DNA of 64,000 nucleotides from JAWWOW01 sp033851265 (GCA_033851265.1 JAWWOW010000003.1:372001-436000), one strand, 5' to 3'. Positions 17,701-26,579 are shown, numbered from the stretch's first letter. Made by a program: numbers and translations. Notes: generated by a model from the sequence alone, not told the origin.

Positions 17701-18429
17701 TACACGATCACGCTCACGGTGACGGACAACAGCGGCATGACCGGGTCGACGACCAGACAGGTCACCGTCGTCGCGCCTGCCGCCGCGATCAGCTTCCTTG
17801 GTGGCAATCAGGTCAACGGTTCGGGCGCATCGCCGTCGGTTGTGGTGCCGGCAACGGTGGCTGGCGGTGACGGTCTGCTGCTGATGATGGTCGGCAACAA
17901 CAGCACTCTGCCACCGACCACTCCGAGCGGCTGGACCCAGTTGTCCTCTGCAGTCAAGGGCAGCAACCTCACGACCGTCTGGCGCAAGGTCGCGTCGTCC
18001 AGCGATGCAGGCACTGCGGTAACGGTGCCGGTGTCGGGAGCCGGTACAGGCTTCCGCTCGGCGCTTACGGTGCTGGCCTACCGGGGCACGTCGATCGTCG
18101 ATCCGATCAGCACGTTCGCGTCCGCGATAGAGGGGACGACCGGGACCACGACACACGTAACGCCGACCGTCACCGTGCCTGCGAACAACAGCTGGGTCGT
18201 GTCGTTGTGGACGGACAAGACATCGAGCACGACATCGATCACGCCACCGGGTACCGAGACTCAGCGGTCCGCAACATGCGGTAGCGACGGTGGTCGCGTC
18301 TGCTTGCTCGCCACGGACGGCAACGCGCCTGTCGCGGCGGGAACCGTCGCTGGTGGCCTGACGGCTACCGCTAGTGCGGCGGGCACAGCCGACACGATGT
18401 GGACGATCGTGCTGGCGCCTGGCTCCTGA
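14749..18429 (+). CDS. Secreted beta-propeller / malectin / PKD-domain protein
   Basis: 1226 residues from ATG 14749, with CGGAG eight bases upstream. A Sec signal peptide (arginine-rich n-region, hydrophobic core, QSASA|FD) is followed by delta-60/WD-like propeller repeats (about 40-460; repeated LYIGGSFTKVG and VYIGGAFNQVNG), and a malectin-like carbohydrate-binding domain (about 470-637; INVGG, VRLYFAS, FDVSIDG). A second repeat-rich region (about 650-837) and two PKD domains (about 845-1009; SYLWDFGDGST, SYAWNFGDSAT) follow, then a beta-rich C-terminal domain without a recognised name. No sortase motif or membrane anchor is visible. Its place in the locus suggests binding or organising the exopolysaccharide outside the cell; that is inference. 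Confidence 0.85.
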   Translation: MASSLNGQGSRRRVVLRRWRSSVAVSVLALIATGVGLPTQSASAFDITQPTVVSDDPVTWTPQVMDGSVHALAMAGNTLVAGGTFTAVQDSHRIQPPVSRANLFAADATTGDINTTFTPTTNGQVEVIVAAPDGQSVYIGGAFNQVNGIATYNLAKIRLSDGSLDPTFKPKRLDGRVFTMQLANNKLYIGGSFTKVGAVSIGRLAALNPITGVTDTAFNVPFAGTHRQGTTSVQKFDITPDGTRMIVIGNFVTVGGLDRDQAAMLDLTGVPSVANWETDRYKSACSSSFNSYMHDVQFSPDGAYFVIGTTGAYFANTLCDGSARWETGATGSGLQPTWINLTGGDTIWSVAITGTAVYLGGHFRWQNNPIAANRPGPGAISRRGLAALDPNTGLPLDWDPTRELGQGVFDMLPTPQGLWIGHDTDLVANEVHSKLAFFPLAGGHSVPNPGAGSLPSTVYQIGQTGNQVGTRIIHRINVGGPSVKATEQGNSGAPDWAADDQNNPSPYHNAGSTTQSTSSSITMTGVPTTTPQNVMKDNRIDPAGDPEMTWSLPVAAGTPVEVRLYFASIDNVASGARIFDVSIDGSWFQTDYDIRSREGNRVAAMKQWETSSDGSIDIAFRHKVGDPTLAAIEVVKTCGAQDVLTPADSITRRSFDGTVVGAPTPVVTTGQAWSQSRGAFMLAGTLYTAWNDGKICSQSFDGTTMGGASPINYMANNFGNDLRNLGGMFYNSNRIFYTVPGQTSLFWRWFTPQSNVIGATAFIATPNITGIDFSIVGGMLLSGNKLYFTQWNNGLLRRIDWNPNTLTPIAGTQVTLSGPGIDGIDWRQQSLTMLSVAGTVADNRAPHATWASNCNQLACAFTSAGSGDPDGTVASYLWDFGDGSTSGLQTPSHTYAVKGTYNVTLTVTDNGALTGSQARPLTVTVPPQPPVASFTTSCVQLTCSVDASASTDADGTISSYAWNFGDSATTSGNPASHTYSAANTYTITLTVTDNSGMTGSTTRQVTVVAPAAAISFLGGNQVNGSGASPSVVVPATVAGGDGLLLMMVGNNSTLPPTTPSGWTQLSSAVKGSNLTTVWRKVASSSDAGTAVTVPVSGAGTGFRSALTVLAYRGTSIVDPISTFASAIEGTTGTTTHVTPTVTVPANNSWVVSLWTDKTSSTTSITPPGTETQRSATCGSDGGRVCLLATDGNAPVAAGTVAGGLTATASAAGTADTMWTIVLAPGS

Positions 18430-18450
18430 CAGACCTGCACAACCGGCTCG

Positions 18451-18480
18451 TGCCCGGTCCCGATCACTCGGGGTCGGGCA
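18451..18480. terminator. Hairpin between convergent genes
   Basis: TGCCCGGTCCCGA at 18451-18463 and TCGGGGTCGGGCA at 18468-18480 form a long, slightly imperfect stem with a four-base loop. It lies between the PKD-protein gene and the convergent copolymerase gene and overlaps the latter's last codons. It could stop transcription from both sides. Confidence 0.5.
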
Positions 18481-20437
18481 CGTCCGTTTCCGGGGTTCGC
18501 TTGGGAGCCGCCACGGTCAGCATGGGGGGGATCTCGGGCCAGCCCAGGCCGGCTGGCTCTCCGTCATTGCGCCGCGACCGACCGTTGGGGCGGGGCGTGC
18601 TCGGCCATCCCAGCGGCACGGATACCGGGTCGGCCTCCCCGGCGGCTGCCGCCGGCCCCGGGGTGGGTGCGGGGGGAGTCGGCGCAGGTGTCGGTTGCGG
18701 CGGCACCGGCGTGGGTCTGGGCGGTGGTGGAGCGATCGGCTCACCACTCGGCTGGTAGGCGGCCGGTCGGCTGACGCGGAAGGACTCCTGGTCGGGGCCA
18801 ATGACCCCGGCATCGGTGACCGTGCCACTGATCGGGCCCATGTCGATCGTCGCCGCTGCTCCGGTGGGCGTGAAGCCACCCGGCAACGCCGGCCGTTCGG
18901 GCGGCGACAAGGCCGGCTGGGGGGTCGGCACGGGGCCGCGTCGGCCGGGCCTGCCCACCGGCCCACGTTGCCGCGTTTCGGTGTCCCGCAAGGCCGTGCC
19001 GACAAGGCGTGAGCCGGCACGGCGAATGCGCTGCTTGGCGTTCTGCACGTCACGGCGACGGGTGCGGCGCTTGGTCACGACCAACAGGACGCCGTCGGCG
19101 GTGGCGAGCACGGCCTGCCCCGCACTCGTCAACGCGGGCGGCGCGTCGATGAGGACGACCTCGGCGTCTTCGCGGGTCGCGTCGACGAGCTGCTTGAACA
19201 GCGGCGAGGCCAGCATGTCGCCGAGCTTGGCCTGACCGATGCCTTCGCGCTGGGTGACGACGGCGATGCCCGGCTCGACCATCCGGCCGTCGGGTCCGGG
19301 GTGGACGAGACCGACGCGGTCGACACCCTGGAGCAGGGTCTCGAGACGCTGCCCGGGGCCGGTGTCCGTGTCGATGACACAAACGCGCCGTCCGGACCGA
19401 GCGAGCAGCACCGCGAGGTTGGCCGTGACGTCACCGGTGCTGGTCGTGGCGTCGACGCGCGTCACCGCGAGCACCTCGGGCGGGTTCGGGCCGAGAAAGA
19501 TCTCGTTGCGCAACGACCGGTAGGCGTCCGCCGCAGCGCCGTCGGGATCGAGTACGCCGCCGTCCGACGTCGGGGGCGGCAGCTCAGCGAGCAGCGGTAC
19601 GCCGAGGTCGTCCTGAAGGTCTCCCGGCTCTAACAAGCGTTGGTCGGTGCGTTCGCGCAGTGTGGCGAGAGCCAAACCCACGATGAGGCCGAGCAACAGC
19701 GCGATCCCGAGGACGGACGGTGCCGTGGGTCCAGTGAGCTGCGCATCCGACGGCGATTGGATGATCTGGCCGGGCTGGATCGGGCTGTTGGTGATCGTGA
19801 CCAGCGCGATCTGCGCGGCATCCAGGTCGGTGTTCAGCGCCTTGAGCCGGATATTGAGCGATTGCCGTTCGCTCGAGCCCTCGGCAGCGGCATTGCGCTG
19901 GGCGGTGACCGTGGTGATCTGTTTCTCCAGCGACGCGATCTGGCCAGCCAGCCGCTTGGTCTGACCCGCCACGTAAGTGGTTGCTGCCGTCGTCCGGTTG
20001 TCGAGGTAGCCCTGTGCGTACGCCGCCGCGGCTGCCGTCGCCGACGCCTTCTTGCGGGCGGTGATTGCGAAGCGCAGGACACGCGTGTCCGCGACCACGG
20101 TGATGACGCCCTGGTTGATGACGCCGGGCCGAATACCCGGCGGCAGCCGCTTCACGGCGGCGGCACGGACGATGCTCGACCGTGCCACCGTGGCCTCGGT
20201 CGACATCTGAACGAGGCCGATCGTCTTGGGCTTGGTCGGGTCGCTGGCGTCCGACGGAACCGAGTTGACGAGAACCTGCGCGACGGCGGTGTACTTGTGA
20301 GGCAGCTGGGTCGACAACCCGAGGCCCAGGCCCATGGTGATCACTACGGCAACCACGACGATCGGCCACCGTCGACGGGCAGCCCGCAGGACGAGATGCT
20401 GAACGGCGCCCCCAGCGCCGTCGGCGTCCATCGTCAC
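18464..20437 (-). CDS. Wzz/BY-kinase-like polysaccharide copolymerase 1, degenerate Walker A
   Basis: 657 residues. Membrane helix near 24-45, periplasmic Wzz domain with a coiled coil (about 150-205), second helix near 240-262, then a cytoplasmic CpsD/CapB-like domain (about 270-500; AYRSLRNEIFL, VCVIDTDT, VVLIDAPPALTSAGQAVLATADGVLLVV). The usual GEGKST P-loop is replaced by TTSTGDVTANLA and has no lysine. The C-terminal ~150 residues are Pro-rich with almost no tyrosines, so no autophosphorylation cluster is present. It probably controls chain length without acting as a kinase. GTG 20437 or ATG 20431 starts it. It is the last minus-strand gene of its group, 133 nt after the GT14 gene. Confidence 0.85.
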   Translation of the reverse strand: MTMDADGAGGAVQHLVLRAARRRWPIVVVAVVITMGLGLGLSTQLPHKYTAVAQVLVNSVPSDASDPTKPKTIGLVQMSTEATVARSSIVRAAAVKRLPPGIRPGVINQGVITVVADTRVLRFAITARKKASATAAAAAYAQGYLDNRTTAATTYVAGQTKRLAGQIASLEKQITTVTAQRNAAAEGSSERQSLNIRLKALNTDLDAAQIALVTITNSPIQPGQIIQSPSDAQLTGPTAPSVLGIALLLGLIVGLALATLRERTDQRLLEPGDLQDDLGVPLLAELPPPTSDGGVLDPDGAAADAYRSLRNEIFLGPNPPEVLAVTRVDATTSTGDVTANLAVLLARSGRRVCVIDTDTGPGQRLETLLQGVDRVGLVHPGPDGRMVEPGIAVVTQREGIGQAKLGDMLASPLFKQLVDATREDAEVVLIDAPPALTSAGQAVLATADGVLLVVTKRRTRRRDVQNAKQRIRRAGSRLVGTALRDTETRQRGPVGRPGRRGPVPTPQPALSPPERPALPGGFTPTGAAATIDMGPISGTVTDAGVIGPDQESFRVSRPAAYQPSGEPIAPPPPRPTPVPPQPTPAPTPPAPTPGPAAAAGEADPVSVPLGWPSTPRPNGRSRRNDGEPAGLGWPEIPPMLTVAAPKRTPETDVPDPE

Positions 20438-20570
20438 GAGAAGCCCTATTCGTTGCCGGGACCGGCGCCGGTCAGCGCCCGGGAAAGTGCCTCAAGAGTA
20501 ACGATCGTCACGTCCGACGGACGCGTATCGACGGGGCGGCGTACCGGACAATCCTCCGATGCGAGCGCGC

Positions 20571-21431
20571 TTAGCCCCGGATGTGCTCGTCCAAACGGTC
20601 AAGCACCGCCGGAGCCGCCGCGCTGAACTTGCGCGCGAAAAACGCGTCGCTCGCAACGATCTCGTCGATGTCGGCCTCGGTCAGGGTCGCCGGGTGCGGC
20701 TCGCCACGGGCGAAGCGCAAGTAGCGTCGGCGATCGCTCACGACGTCGAGGTGCTGCTGCCCGTTGAGCAGGAGACTGGGAAGTGCGAGCTCGTCGGCGT
20801 TCGGGGCAGCGCGCATGAAAGCGAACAGTTGACGCATCCACGCGTCGTCGTCGAGGACCTGGTGCACCGCTTCGGCGCCCAGGTTGACCCACACGTCGCC
20901 GACGTAGGCATGACGCCCGTTGACGAACGGATGGCGGCGTGGCCACGGATACGAGCGGGCTGAACGCGGGAACCGGCGGCGGTTGAAGTAGCGCCGGCGG
21001 GTGAGTGCCTGCCAGTGATGCACATCGAGGGCGGGGTCGTCATCGATGCGGAAGTGGCGAACAAACGCGTCGTGGGGGGACGTTCGCAGCTCGTGCTCCA
21101 TCTGTCGGACCGGCATGGCCGGATAGTCCTGTCCCGAGATGAGCAGCACCCACGACAGCTCGGGAACGGTGGCTACGGCCCACCGCAACGAGTGCACCAT
21201 GGCGACGGTGACCTCGTAGCCACCCCATGGGCAATGCAACGGGTCGGGCACCAAGGCGACATCGGACATCGCCGGGAACACCAGTGGTTCGCCGACCGGA
21301 TCGTGATGGATGCCGACGAATACGTCGTTGCCCTCCCGCAACCGGTCGACGAGCCGGCGCACCTGCGGGGGATCCCGATGCGAGAAGACGAGGACGACCA
21401 CCGGTCCGGGGCGTCGAACCTCAGACGTCAT
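20571..21431 (-). CDS. GT14-type beta-1,6-N-acetylglucosaminyltransferase-like protein
   Basis: 286 residues from ATG 21431, whose start overlaps the stop of the upstream methyltransferase gene (ATGA). The pattern VVVLVFSHRDP, PHCPWGGYEVTVAMVHSLRWA and WVLLISGQDYP is that of core-2/I-branching (GT14) enzymes, and the later VNLGAEAVHQVL and ADELALPSLLLNG also fit. Such enzymes add branching sugars; in bacterial capsule loci the acceptor is often unknown. No membrane segment is evident, so it acts in the cytoplasm. Confidence 0.8.
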   Translation of the reverse strand: MTSEVRRPGPVVVLVFSHRDPPQVRRLVDRLREGNDVFVGIHHDPVGEPLVFPAMSDVALVPDPLHCPWGGYEVTVAMVHSLRWAVATVPELSWVLLISGQDYPAMPVRQMEHELRTSPHDAFVRHFRIDDDPALDVHHWQALTRRRYFNRRRFPRSARSYPWPRRHPFVNGRHAYVGDVWVNLGAEAVHQVLDDDAWMRQLFAFMRAAPNADELALPSLLLNGQQHLDVVSDRRRYLRFARGEPHPATLTEADIDEIVASDAFFARKFSAAAPAVLDRLDEHIRG

Positions 21432-22765
21432 CGAGGCGCGGTCCGGACACAGGCGAACAGATGGCGACCGTAGTTGTTCTCGTACGGCGGGATCGCGTCG
21501 ACATCGGGTCCGAGGTCGACGATCTCGTCGAAGGTGCCGTGCTCGCGCAGGAAGCCCGCGATGTAGCCGGCGTCCCACTCGGCGAGGCTGTCGCGGAACC
21601 ACGCCTCGTGTCCTTCACCCGTGTCGAAGAACAGCACGCGCCCGGTCACCTTGTCGAGCAGCCGCAACAACTCTGGTGCTCCGACAGTTGCGCGACCCAG
21701 CGCGAAGTGGTGGAGCAGGCTGAAACAGGACACGACATCGGTGACGGGGGTGTCGAGCAGGAGTCGCTCGGCATCGCCAACGCGGATCAGCTCTTCTGGG
21801 AGGTCGTAGATAGTGCGCCCCAGCTGCGGCCCAAGCGGGTCGCGTTCGATGCCGTTCGCGGCGTACCCGGCCGTGCGCATCTCGTTGACGAACCATCCGT
21901 AGCAGCTCGCTACATCGAGGTAGCTCGTGGTCTGCGGCGTTAGCAGGCCTCGCTCACCGAGGAACGCGAGCATCTTGTCGCGTCGATCCGTGCAGCGGCG
22001 CACGGTGGCCCACGACTGACGCAGCTCCGGCGCATCCACCGGCTGGTAGAGCTCCCGGTTGCCTTCGAGCCAGCTCATCTGGTTGAGCAGGTCCTGCAAC
22101 GGGGTGGTGACCGAGAACCTCTTGGTGGTGACGTCGATGTACTGCTCGCCCCGTGCAATGGCGAGGGCAAGGCGATGGTGGCCGTCAAGCACTTGATAGC
22201 ACTCCGACCAGCGCACCGGCGCGACCAGGACCGGGTCGCTGCGGGTGCTGCGGTATGCCGTAGCAGCGTCCCGCGGCGCCTCCCCGCGGTAGCGCGCGAT
22301 GAGGTCGCGCCCGAGCGCAACGACGCCGGCCGCATCGGTGGCCCCGAAGTACGACCCACGTGCGTCAGCGAATCGCAGCGCCATCTGCCCGTAGGCGCTG
22401 GTCAGGATCTCGTCGTCGCTGAGCGCATCACCGTTGGTGTCGGCGAGTCGCAGCAAACTCACGTGCGGACCGTCGACGACACGGGTGCTCGGCCACAGGG
22501 GGTCGCCGAGGAGATCGGAAACGCGTGCGGCGTCGAGGCCCACCTGAGAACCCAGCAGCAGACTGTCGACCGGCACCCTGATCGGCCGGGGGCGCCGCAG
22601 CACCGCCTTGGAAACGCCGACGCGGACGCGCACGGGCACCGGGACGGCACGCGCGCCCGCCACCAGGCGTGACCCTGCCGACGAGGCGGCCGGCCGGGCG
22701 TGTTTCAGCGCGCGTCGTGACGCCGCTCGTGCTCTGCGTCGCGCCCCACCCAATGTTGCCTTCAC
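21428..22765 (-). CDS. SAM-dependent methyltransferase with ParB-like N-terminal region
   Basis: 445 residues from GTG 22765, preceded by GGGGGAGATCC. The C-terminal half is a class I methyltransferase: SYLDVASCYGWFVNEM near residue 275, VVSCFSLLHHFALG near 341 and a terminal beta strand with RHLFACVRT. The N-terminal half is basic and contains CYQVLDGHHRLALAIARGE near residue 188, the DGHHRL signature of the ParB/sulfiredoxin-like fold. The frame remains open upstream but enters the flippase gene. It is likely to methylate a sugar or the polysaccharide; the ParB-like part is unusual for such an enzyme. The gene is 14 nt downstream of wzx-like and overlaps GT14 (ATGA). Confidence 0.75.
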   Translation of the reverse strand: MKATLGGARRRARAASRRALKHARPAASSAGSRLVAGARAVPVPVRVRVGVSKAVLRRPRPIRVPVDSLLLGSQVGLDAARVSDLLGDPLWPSTRVVDGPHVSLLRLADTNGDALSDDEILTSAYGQMALRFADARGSYFGATDAAGVVALGRDLIARYRGEAPRDAATAYRSTRSDPVLVAPVRWSECYQVLDGHHRLALAIARGEQYIDVTTKRFSVTTPLQDLLNQMSWLEGNRELYQPVDAPELRQSWATVRRCTDRRDKMLAFLGERGLLTPQTTSYLDVASCYGWFVNEMRTAGYAANGIERDPLGPQLGRTIYDLPEELIRVGDAERLLLDTPVTDVVSCFSLLHHFALGRATVGAPELLRLLDKVTGRVLFFDTGEGHEAWFRDSLAEWDAGYIAGFLREHGTFDEIVDLGPDVDAIPPYENNYGRHLFACVRTAPR

Positions 22766-22779
22766 GGATCTCCCCCTGG

Positions 22780-24372
22780 TCACGTCGTCGCCCCTTCCGG
22801 CGTCGGCCCAGCAACGCGCCGGCGGAGCAGCCCACCGAACGCAGACAGTGCAATGCGGCTCCGGCCCACCCACAGCAGGGCGGCGTACGCGATCGTGCAG
22901 ACGGCAAGCCCGGGCAGCATCGTCGCCAAACCGAGCCCGGCGGTGACCCTCAACACGGACGGAAGCACACCGAAACAGCCGATGGCGCTGACCGCGACCC
23001 AGACCGCGCCCGCGCTGATCGGGCTCATCTGCAGCATCGAACGCACCTGGCTGAGTGGCAGCAGGTTGCGCACGACCAAGGCCACCGACCACGCGATCGC
23101 CGCACCAGTGATGCCGTACCGAGGGATGAGGATCAGGTTCAGCACGACGTCGACAGCGAGTGCAGCGAAGTTGTTGGCCAAGCTGAGGCCGCTGCGACCG
23201 GCCATCAGCAACACGACATCGGTTGGCCCGCACGCGGTTGCGAGCAACATCGTCAGCGACAAGATGACCAGCGTCGCCTCACCCGACTCGTAGCCCTTGC
23301 CGAAGACGGAGAGCATCAGCGGGGCAACTGCCGCGCTGACGAGGTAGGCCGGCCACGCGAACGCCATCAGCCACGACGTCGCCGTCTGGAACACGCTCGT
23401 CGCACCGCCCAGATCGTCGCGAGCCAGCATGCGTGACAGATACGGCTGCATCACCTGTTGAACAGCGAGCACCCCCAGCTGCCCGAACACCAGCAAGCGG
23501 CTGGCGGCGGCGTACACCGCTGCTTCACGGGGGGATCGCAGCGCCGCGACGAGAACGATGTCGGCGCGTTGCAGCGCAACCTGACAGATGCGCGCGACCG
23601 CGCGCGGGATGGTGTAGCTCCAGAACTCCTGTTGCACTTCAGCCACCGGCCGCGCCGGGACGCTTGGCGCATCGTGCGGGATGAAGCGGCGCGAGACGCT
23701 GCGGTTCCACGCGAGGGCCAGGAAGAGGCAGGGCAGGTACGGCGCGACCCAGGCCACCGCGACCCAGGCGATGGACCCGCCCAGCGCCGCGACGATGAGG
23801 ATGCCCACCGGTTGTGCGACGACGCGCACGAACTTGTCGGTCAGCACGGTCGCGCGCATCGTGCCGTGAACTCGCGTCTGAGCGAGAACGAGGTCGTATG
23901 CGGCGGCGATCGGCAACCCCGCGGCCAGCACGCGCAGCATCGCGGTGAACTGATCGTGCTGGCCGGCGCCGACGATCGCTGACGCGATGTACGGCGCGGT
24001 CACCTCGATCAGGATCGTGACCACGACGCTCGCGACATAGACGGGACGCATCGCGATCCGGACAGCCGTTCGCAGATCGTCCCGACGGTTCTCCACCAGG
24101 TAACGCGGCAACCACCGCAACAGGCCCGTGTCGACACCGAGCTCGGAAACTGCGGTCAGGATGATGAACAGCGCGGTGGCTGCGAAGAACGCACCGGCGT
24201 CAGCTTTCGGATAGTGGCGCGCCACGATGACGTACACGACTGCCGACAGCAGACCGCTGACGAGTGCACCGACAAGGTTGAGCGTGCCGCCCCGCGCCAG
24301 TCGGGTCAGCGTCGGATCGACGGAGTTAGCAGCAGCGGTCGGTGCTTTTGCGTCGGTGGAGCCGTCCGTCAC
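22780..24372 (-). CDS. Wzx-type polysaccharide flippase
   Basis: 530 residues, hydrophobic throughout with roughly 12-14 membrane segments, starting LARGGTLNLVGALVSGLLSA, the usual opening of MATE/MVF-superfamily O-antigen exporters. It would flip undecaprenyl-linked repeat units to the outer face of the membrane for polymerisation by the Wzy-like protein at 32.6-34.1 kb. The GTG start overlaps the stop of copolymerase 2 (GTGA). Confidence 0.87.
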   Translation of the reverse strand: MTDGSTDAKAPTAAANSVDPTLTRLARGGTLNLVGALVSGLLSAVVYVIVARHYPKADAGAFFAATALFIILTAVSELGVDTGLLRWLPRYLVENRRDDLRTAVRIAMRPVYVASVVVTILIEVTAPYIASAIVGAGQHDQFTAMLRVLAAGLPIAAAYDLVLAQTRVHGTMRATVLTDKFVRVVAQPVGILIVAALGGSIAWVAVAWVAPYLPCLFLALAWNRSVSRRFIPHDAPSVPARPVAEVQQEFWSYTIPRAVARICQVALQRADIVLVAALRSPREAAVYAAASRLLVFGQLGVLAVQQVMQPYLSRMLARDDLGGATSVFQTATSWLMAFAWPAYLVSAAVAPLMLSVFGKGYESGEATLVILSLTMLLATACGPTDVVLLMAGRSGLSLANNFAALAVDVVLNLILIPRYGITGAAIAWSVALVVRNLLPLSQVRSMLQMSPISAGAVWVAVSAIGCFGVLPSVLRVTAGLGLATMLPGLAVCTIAYAALLWVGRSRIALSAFGGLLRRRVAGPTPEGATT

Positions 24373-25964
24373 GATGTGATCCGGGTCGCGGGTGCCGGTG
24401 GTCGCTCGTCACGCACCACGACATTGTGAGTAGTGGCAAGTGGGGGAGCGGGGACCGTCCGGCGGGAGCGCCCGGGATAGGCAGCGACGACACCGACCAA
24501 GGTGGCGTGCACGCGACGCGCTTCTGCGGTCGCCTCCTCGAGCTGCCGCACTGTCGCGGAGCCGAGGGGTACGACGAGAACCACGCCGTCGGCGAGGCTG
24601 GCCAAGGCCTGGCCGTCGGGGTTGGACAGCGATGGGACGGCAATGACGAGCAGGTCGCACCCGCGGCGTAGCCCTTCGACGATGCCTCGCATCCGAGGGC
24701 CGGCGTAGGCCTCGGCTGCGCGTTGGACGTTCGCGCCTGACGGGAGATAGGTCAACCGTGACGCGACATGGAGGCGCGCAGAAATCGGGTCGCGACCTTC
24801 GAGCACGACTTCCGACAGGCCGATCGCTCCGGGGGGCGCCGTCAGCCCCAGCAGGCGGGGAGCAGCGGCAGGCGGCAGTGCGTCGACGAACGTCGTCGAC
24901 TTCCCGGCCTCGGCCGCCGCCAGCGCCAGGTTGATGGCGACGGGCGGCGCGGGGTCGGTCATCGATGCGACAACGACGATCCGGCTACGGCGTTCGGAGT
25001 CGGGTGGCAGCGCCGCATCAACGGCGAGGTGCAGCATGCGATAGGCCTCGGCCGTTGGATTGTCGGGTTGGGTCAGCAGCACCGGTTGCGCCACGTGCGC
25101 GGGATGGACGACGGCAAGCACCTCGAGGTCACTCGGAATCGCGTCCGGTCGGCGGATCCGCCCCGATGCGCGTTCGAGGCCGACGGCAACGACGAAGCCG
25201 AACCCGAACCCGAGCACCAGGCCGATCAGCGCCATCAGCAGCTTGCTCACGCCGTGCGGTGCCTGCGGCAGTGCAGCTGGGCTGAGCACGACACCCGGCA
25301 CGACCGTGCGCTTGAGGAGGTCGGCCTCGCTCACCGCGAGATCGTTGAGTGTCTGATTGATCGTTTTGATCTGTGCCTGCAACCGGGAGGCCGTGGTCGA
25401 GGCCGGATCCTCTTGCGCGAGCGACTTGCTGAAGCTCGCCAGCGTCCGGAGCGCACCCGCTCGATCGCTCCTGAGCTGGACGAGAGTTGAGGTGTTCTTG
25501 GCCTTCGCGAGCGACGCACGGTAGGTGAGGAACGCCTTGGCGAAAGCGTCGGCGCCATCACGGGCTCGGGTCGCCGATCGCGCAGACGAGGTGATGCGCA
25601 ATACCTGCGTGTTGGTCTCCAGAGCTGCGCGCGTGTGCCCGAGCAGCCCGCCGACGGTGACGTTGTCGTACCCCTGGGCGGTCAACAGCGGTAGCGCGAG
25701 GCGGGCTACCGCGTCCGACCGGACAACCTGAGCCTCGGTGGACATGTCGACGAGCAAATTGTTCTGTGACTGCTTGTTGAACGGGTTGCCCGGGATCGGG
25801 TTGACGAGGACGGTGGTCTGCCCGTCGTACGTCGTCGTCTTGAGCACCTTGTAGCCAACGCCGATGAGGAGTCCGATGATTGCGGCCACGACAACGACCA
25901 TCCACCGCCGACGAAACGCGTCGGCGAGCAGACGAGGACGGCGGTCCATGTCGTAGTTGGGCAC
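24369..25964 (-). CDS. Wzz/BY-kinase-like polysaccharide copolymerase 2, P-loop lost
   Basis: 531 residues with the same plan as copolymerase 1: membrane helix near 21-41, periplasmic Wzz domain with helical region (about 140-210), second helix near 243-264, and a cytoplasmic P-loop-NTPase-like domain (about 280-490). The Walker A position reads ASMTDPAPPVAINLALA, with prolines where GKST should be. The Walker B-like strand is LLVIAVPSLSNPDGQALASLADGVVLVV, lacking the acidic residue. The C terminus is short and without tyrosine repeats. It heads a minus-strand operon with the flippase, methyltransferase and GT14 genes and is divergent from the PssD/PssE pair. Confidence 0.83.
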   Translation of the reverse strand: MPNYDMDRRPRLLADAFRRRWMVVVVAAIIGLLIGVGYKVLKTTTYDGQTTVLVNPIPGNPFNKQSQNNLLVDMSTEAQVVRSDAVARLALPLLTAQGYDNVTVGGLLGHTRAALETNTQVLRITSSARSATRARDGADAFAKAFLTYRASLAKAKNTSTLVQLRSDRAGALRTLASFSKSLAQEDPASTTASRLQAQIKTINQTLNDLAVSEADLLKRTVVPGVVLSPAALPQAPHGVSKLLMALIGLVLGFGFGFVVAVGLERASGRIRRPDAIPSDLEVLAVVHPAHVAQPVLLTQPDNPTAEAYRMLHLAVDAALPPDSERRSRIVVVASMTDPAPPVAINLALAAAEAGKSTTFVDALPPAAAPRLLGLTAPPGAIGLSEVVLEGRDPISARLHVASRLTYLPSGANVQRAAEAYAGPRMRGIVEGLRRGCDLLVIAVPSLSNPDGQALASLADGVVLVVPLGSATVRQLEEATAEARRVHATLVGVVAAYPGRSRRTVPAPPLATTHNVVVRDERPPAPATRITS

Positions 25965-26087
25965 GGTGACGTATCAAGCGCCTTTGTCGTCCGCAGGGGT
26001 ACTCTGAAAAGGATAACCGCCGAATGGGCCCGGTGGTTCTCTCCGACCGAGTTCGCCGCGCGCTCGGTTCATCGAAGGGGACGTTTC

Positions 26088-26579
26088 TTGACCGACGCCG
26101 ACGTGAATTCGGCTCCGGCCGCCTGGCCCGGTCGGGTGTTGCTGGTCGCATCAAGTGGTGGACATCTCGCTCAATTGATGTCACTCGCGCCCTGGTGGTC
26201 GCAGCGCGAACGCACTTGGGTGACGTTCGCTACTCCAGATGCGCGATCGCAGTTGACCCAAGAGGACGTGGTCTGGGGTTACTTCCCGACGACACGCAAC
26301 TTGCGCAACTTGCTCCGGAATCTCTGGCTCGCGATTCGCGTCGTGCCACGGGTTCGGCCCGACGTCATCGTCTCGACGGGTGCCGGTCTCGCCGTGCCGT
26401 TCTTCCTCATCGCCCGGCTCCGCCGGATCCCCACTGTCTACGTCGAGGTCTATGACCGCATCGACTCCAAGACGCTCACCGGGCGCCTGTGCCGTCCGCT
26501 CTCTTCGCTATTCTGCGTGCAGTGGGAAGAGCAGCAACGGCTCTACCCCGGAGCCCAGCTCATCGGCGGGTTGCTGTGA
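26088..26579 (+). CDS. PssD/EpsE-type (Alg14-like) glycosyltransferase subunit
   Basis: 163 residues, the size of stand-alone Alg14-like subunits. VLLVASSGGHLAQLMSL opens the Rossmann domain, a hydrophobic/amphipathic stretch (NLWLAIRVVPRVRPDVIVSTGAGLAVPFFLIA) is the membrane-recruiting region, and VYVEVYDRIDSKTLTGR is the conserved family block. It is expected to anchor the catalytic partner encoded next and to form with it a two-part GT28-like enzyme that extends the lipid-linked sugar. The start is TTG 26088 with GAAGGGG seven bases upstream. The stop overlaps the next GTG (GTGA). Confidence 0.85.
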   Translation: MTDADVNSAPAAWPGRVLLVASSGGHLAQLMSLAPWWSQRERTWVTFATPDARSQLTQEDVVWGYFPTTRNLRNLLRNLWLAIRVVPRVRPDVIVSTGAGLAVPFFLIARLRRIPTVYVEVYDRIDSKTLTGRLCRPLSSLFCVQWEEQQRLYPGAQLIGGLL

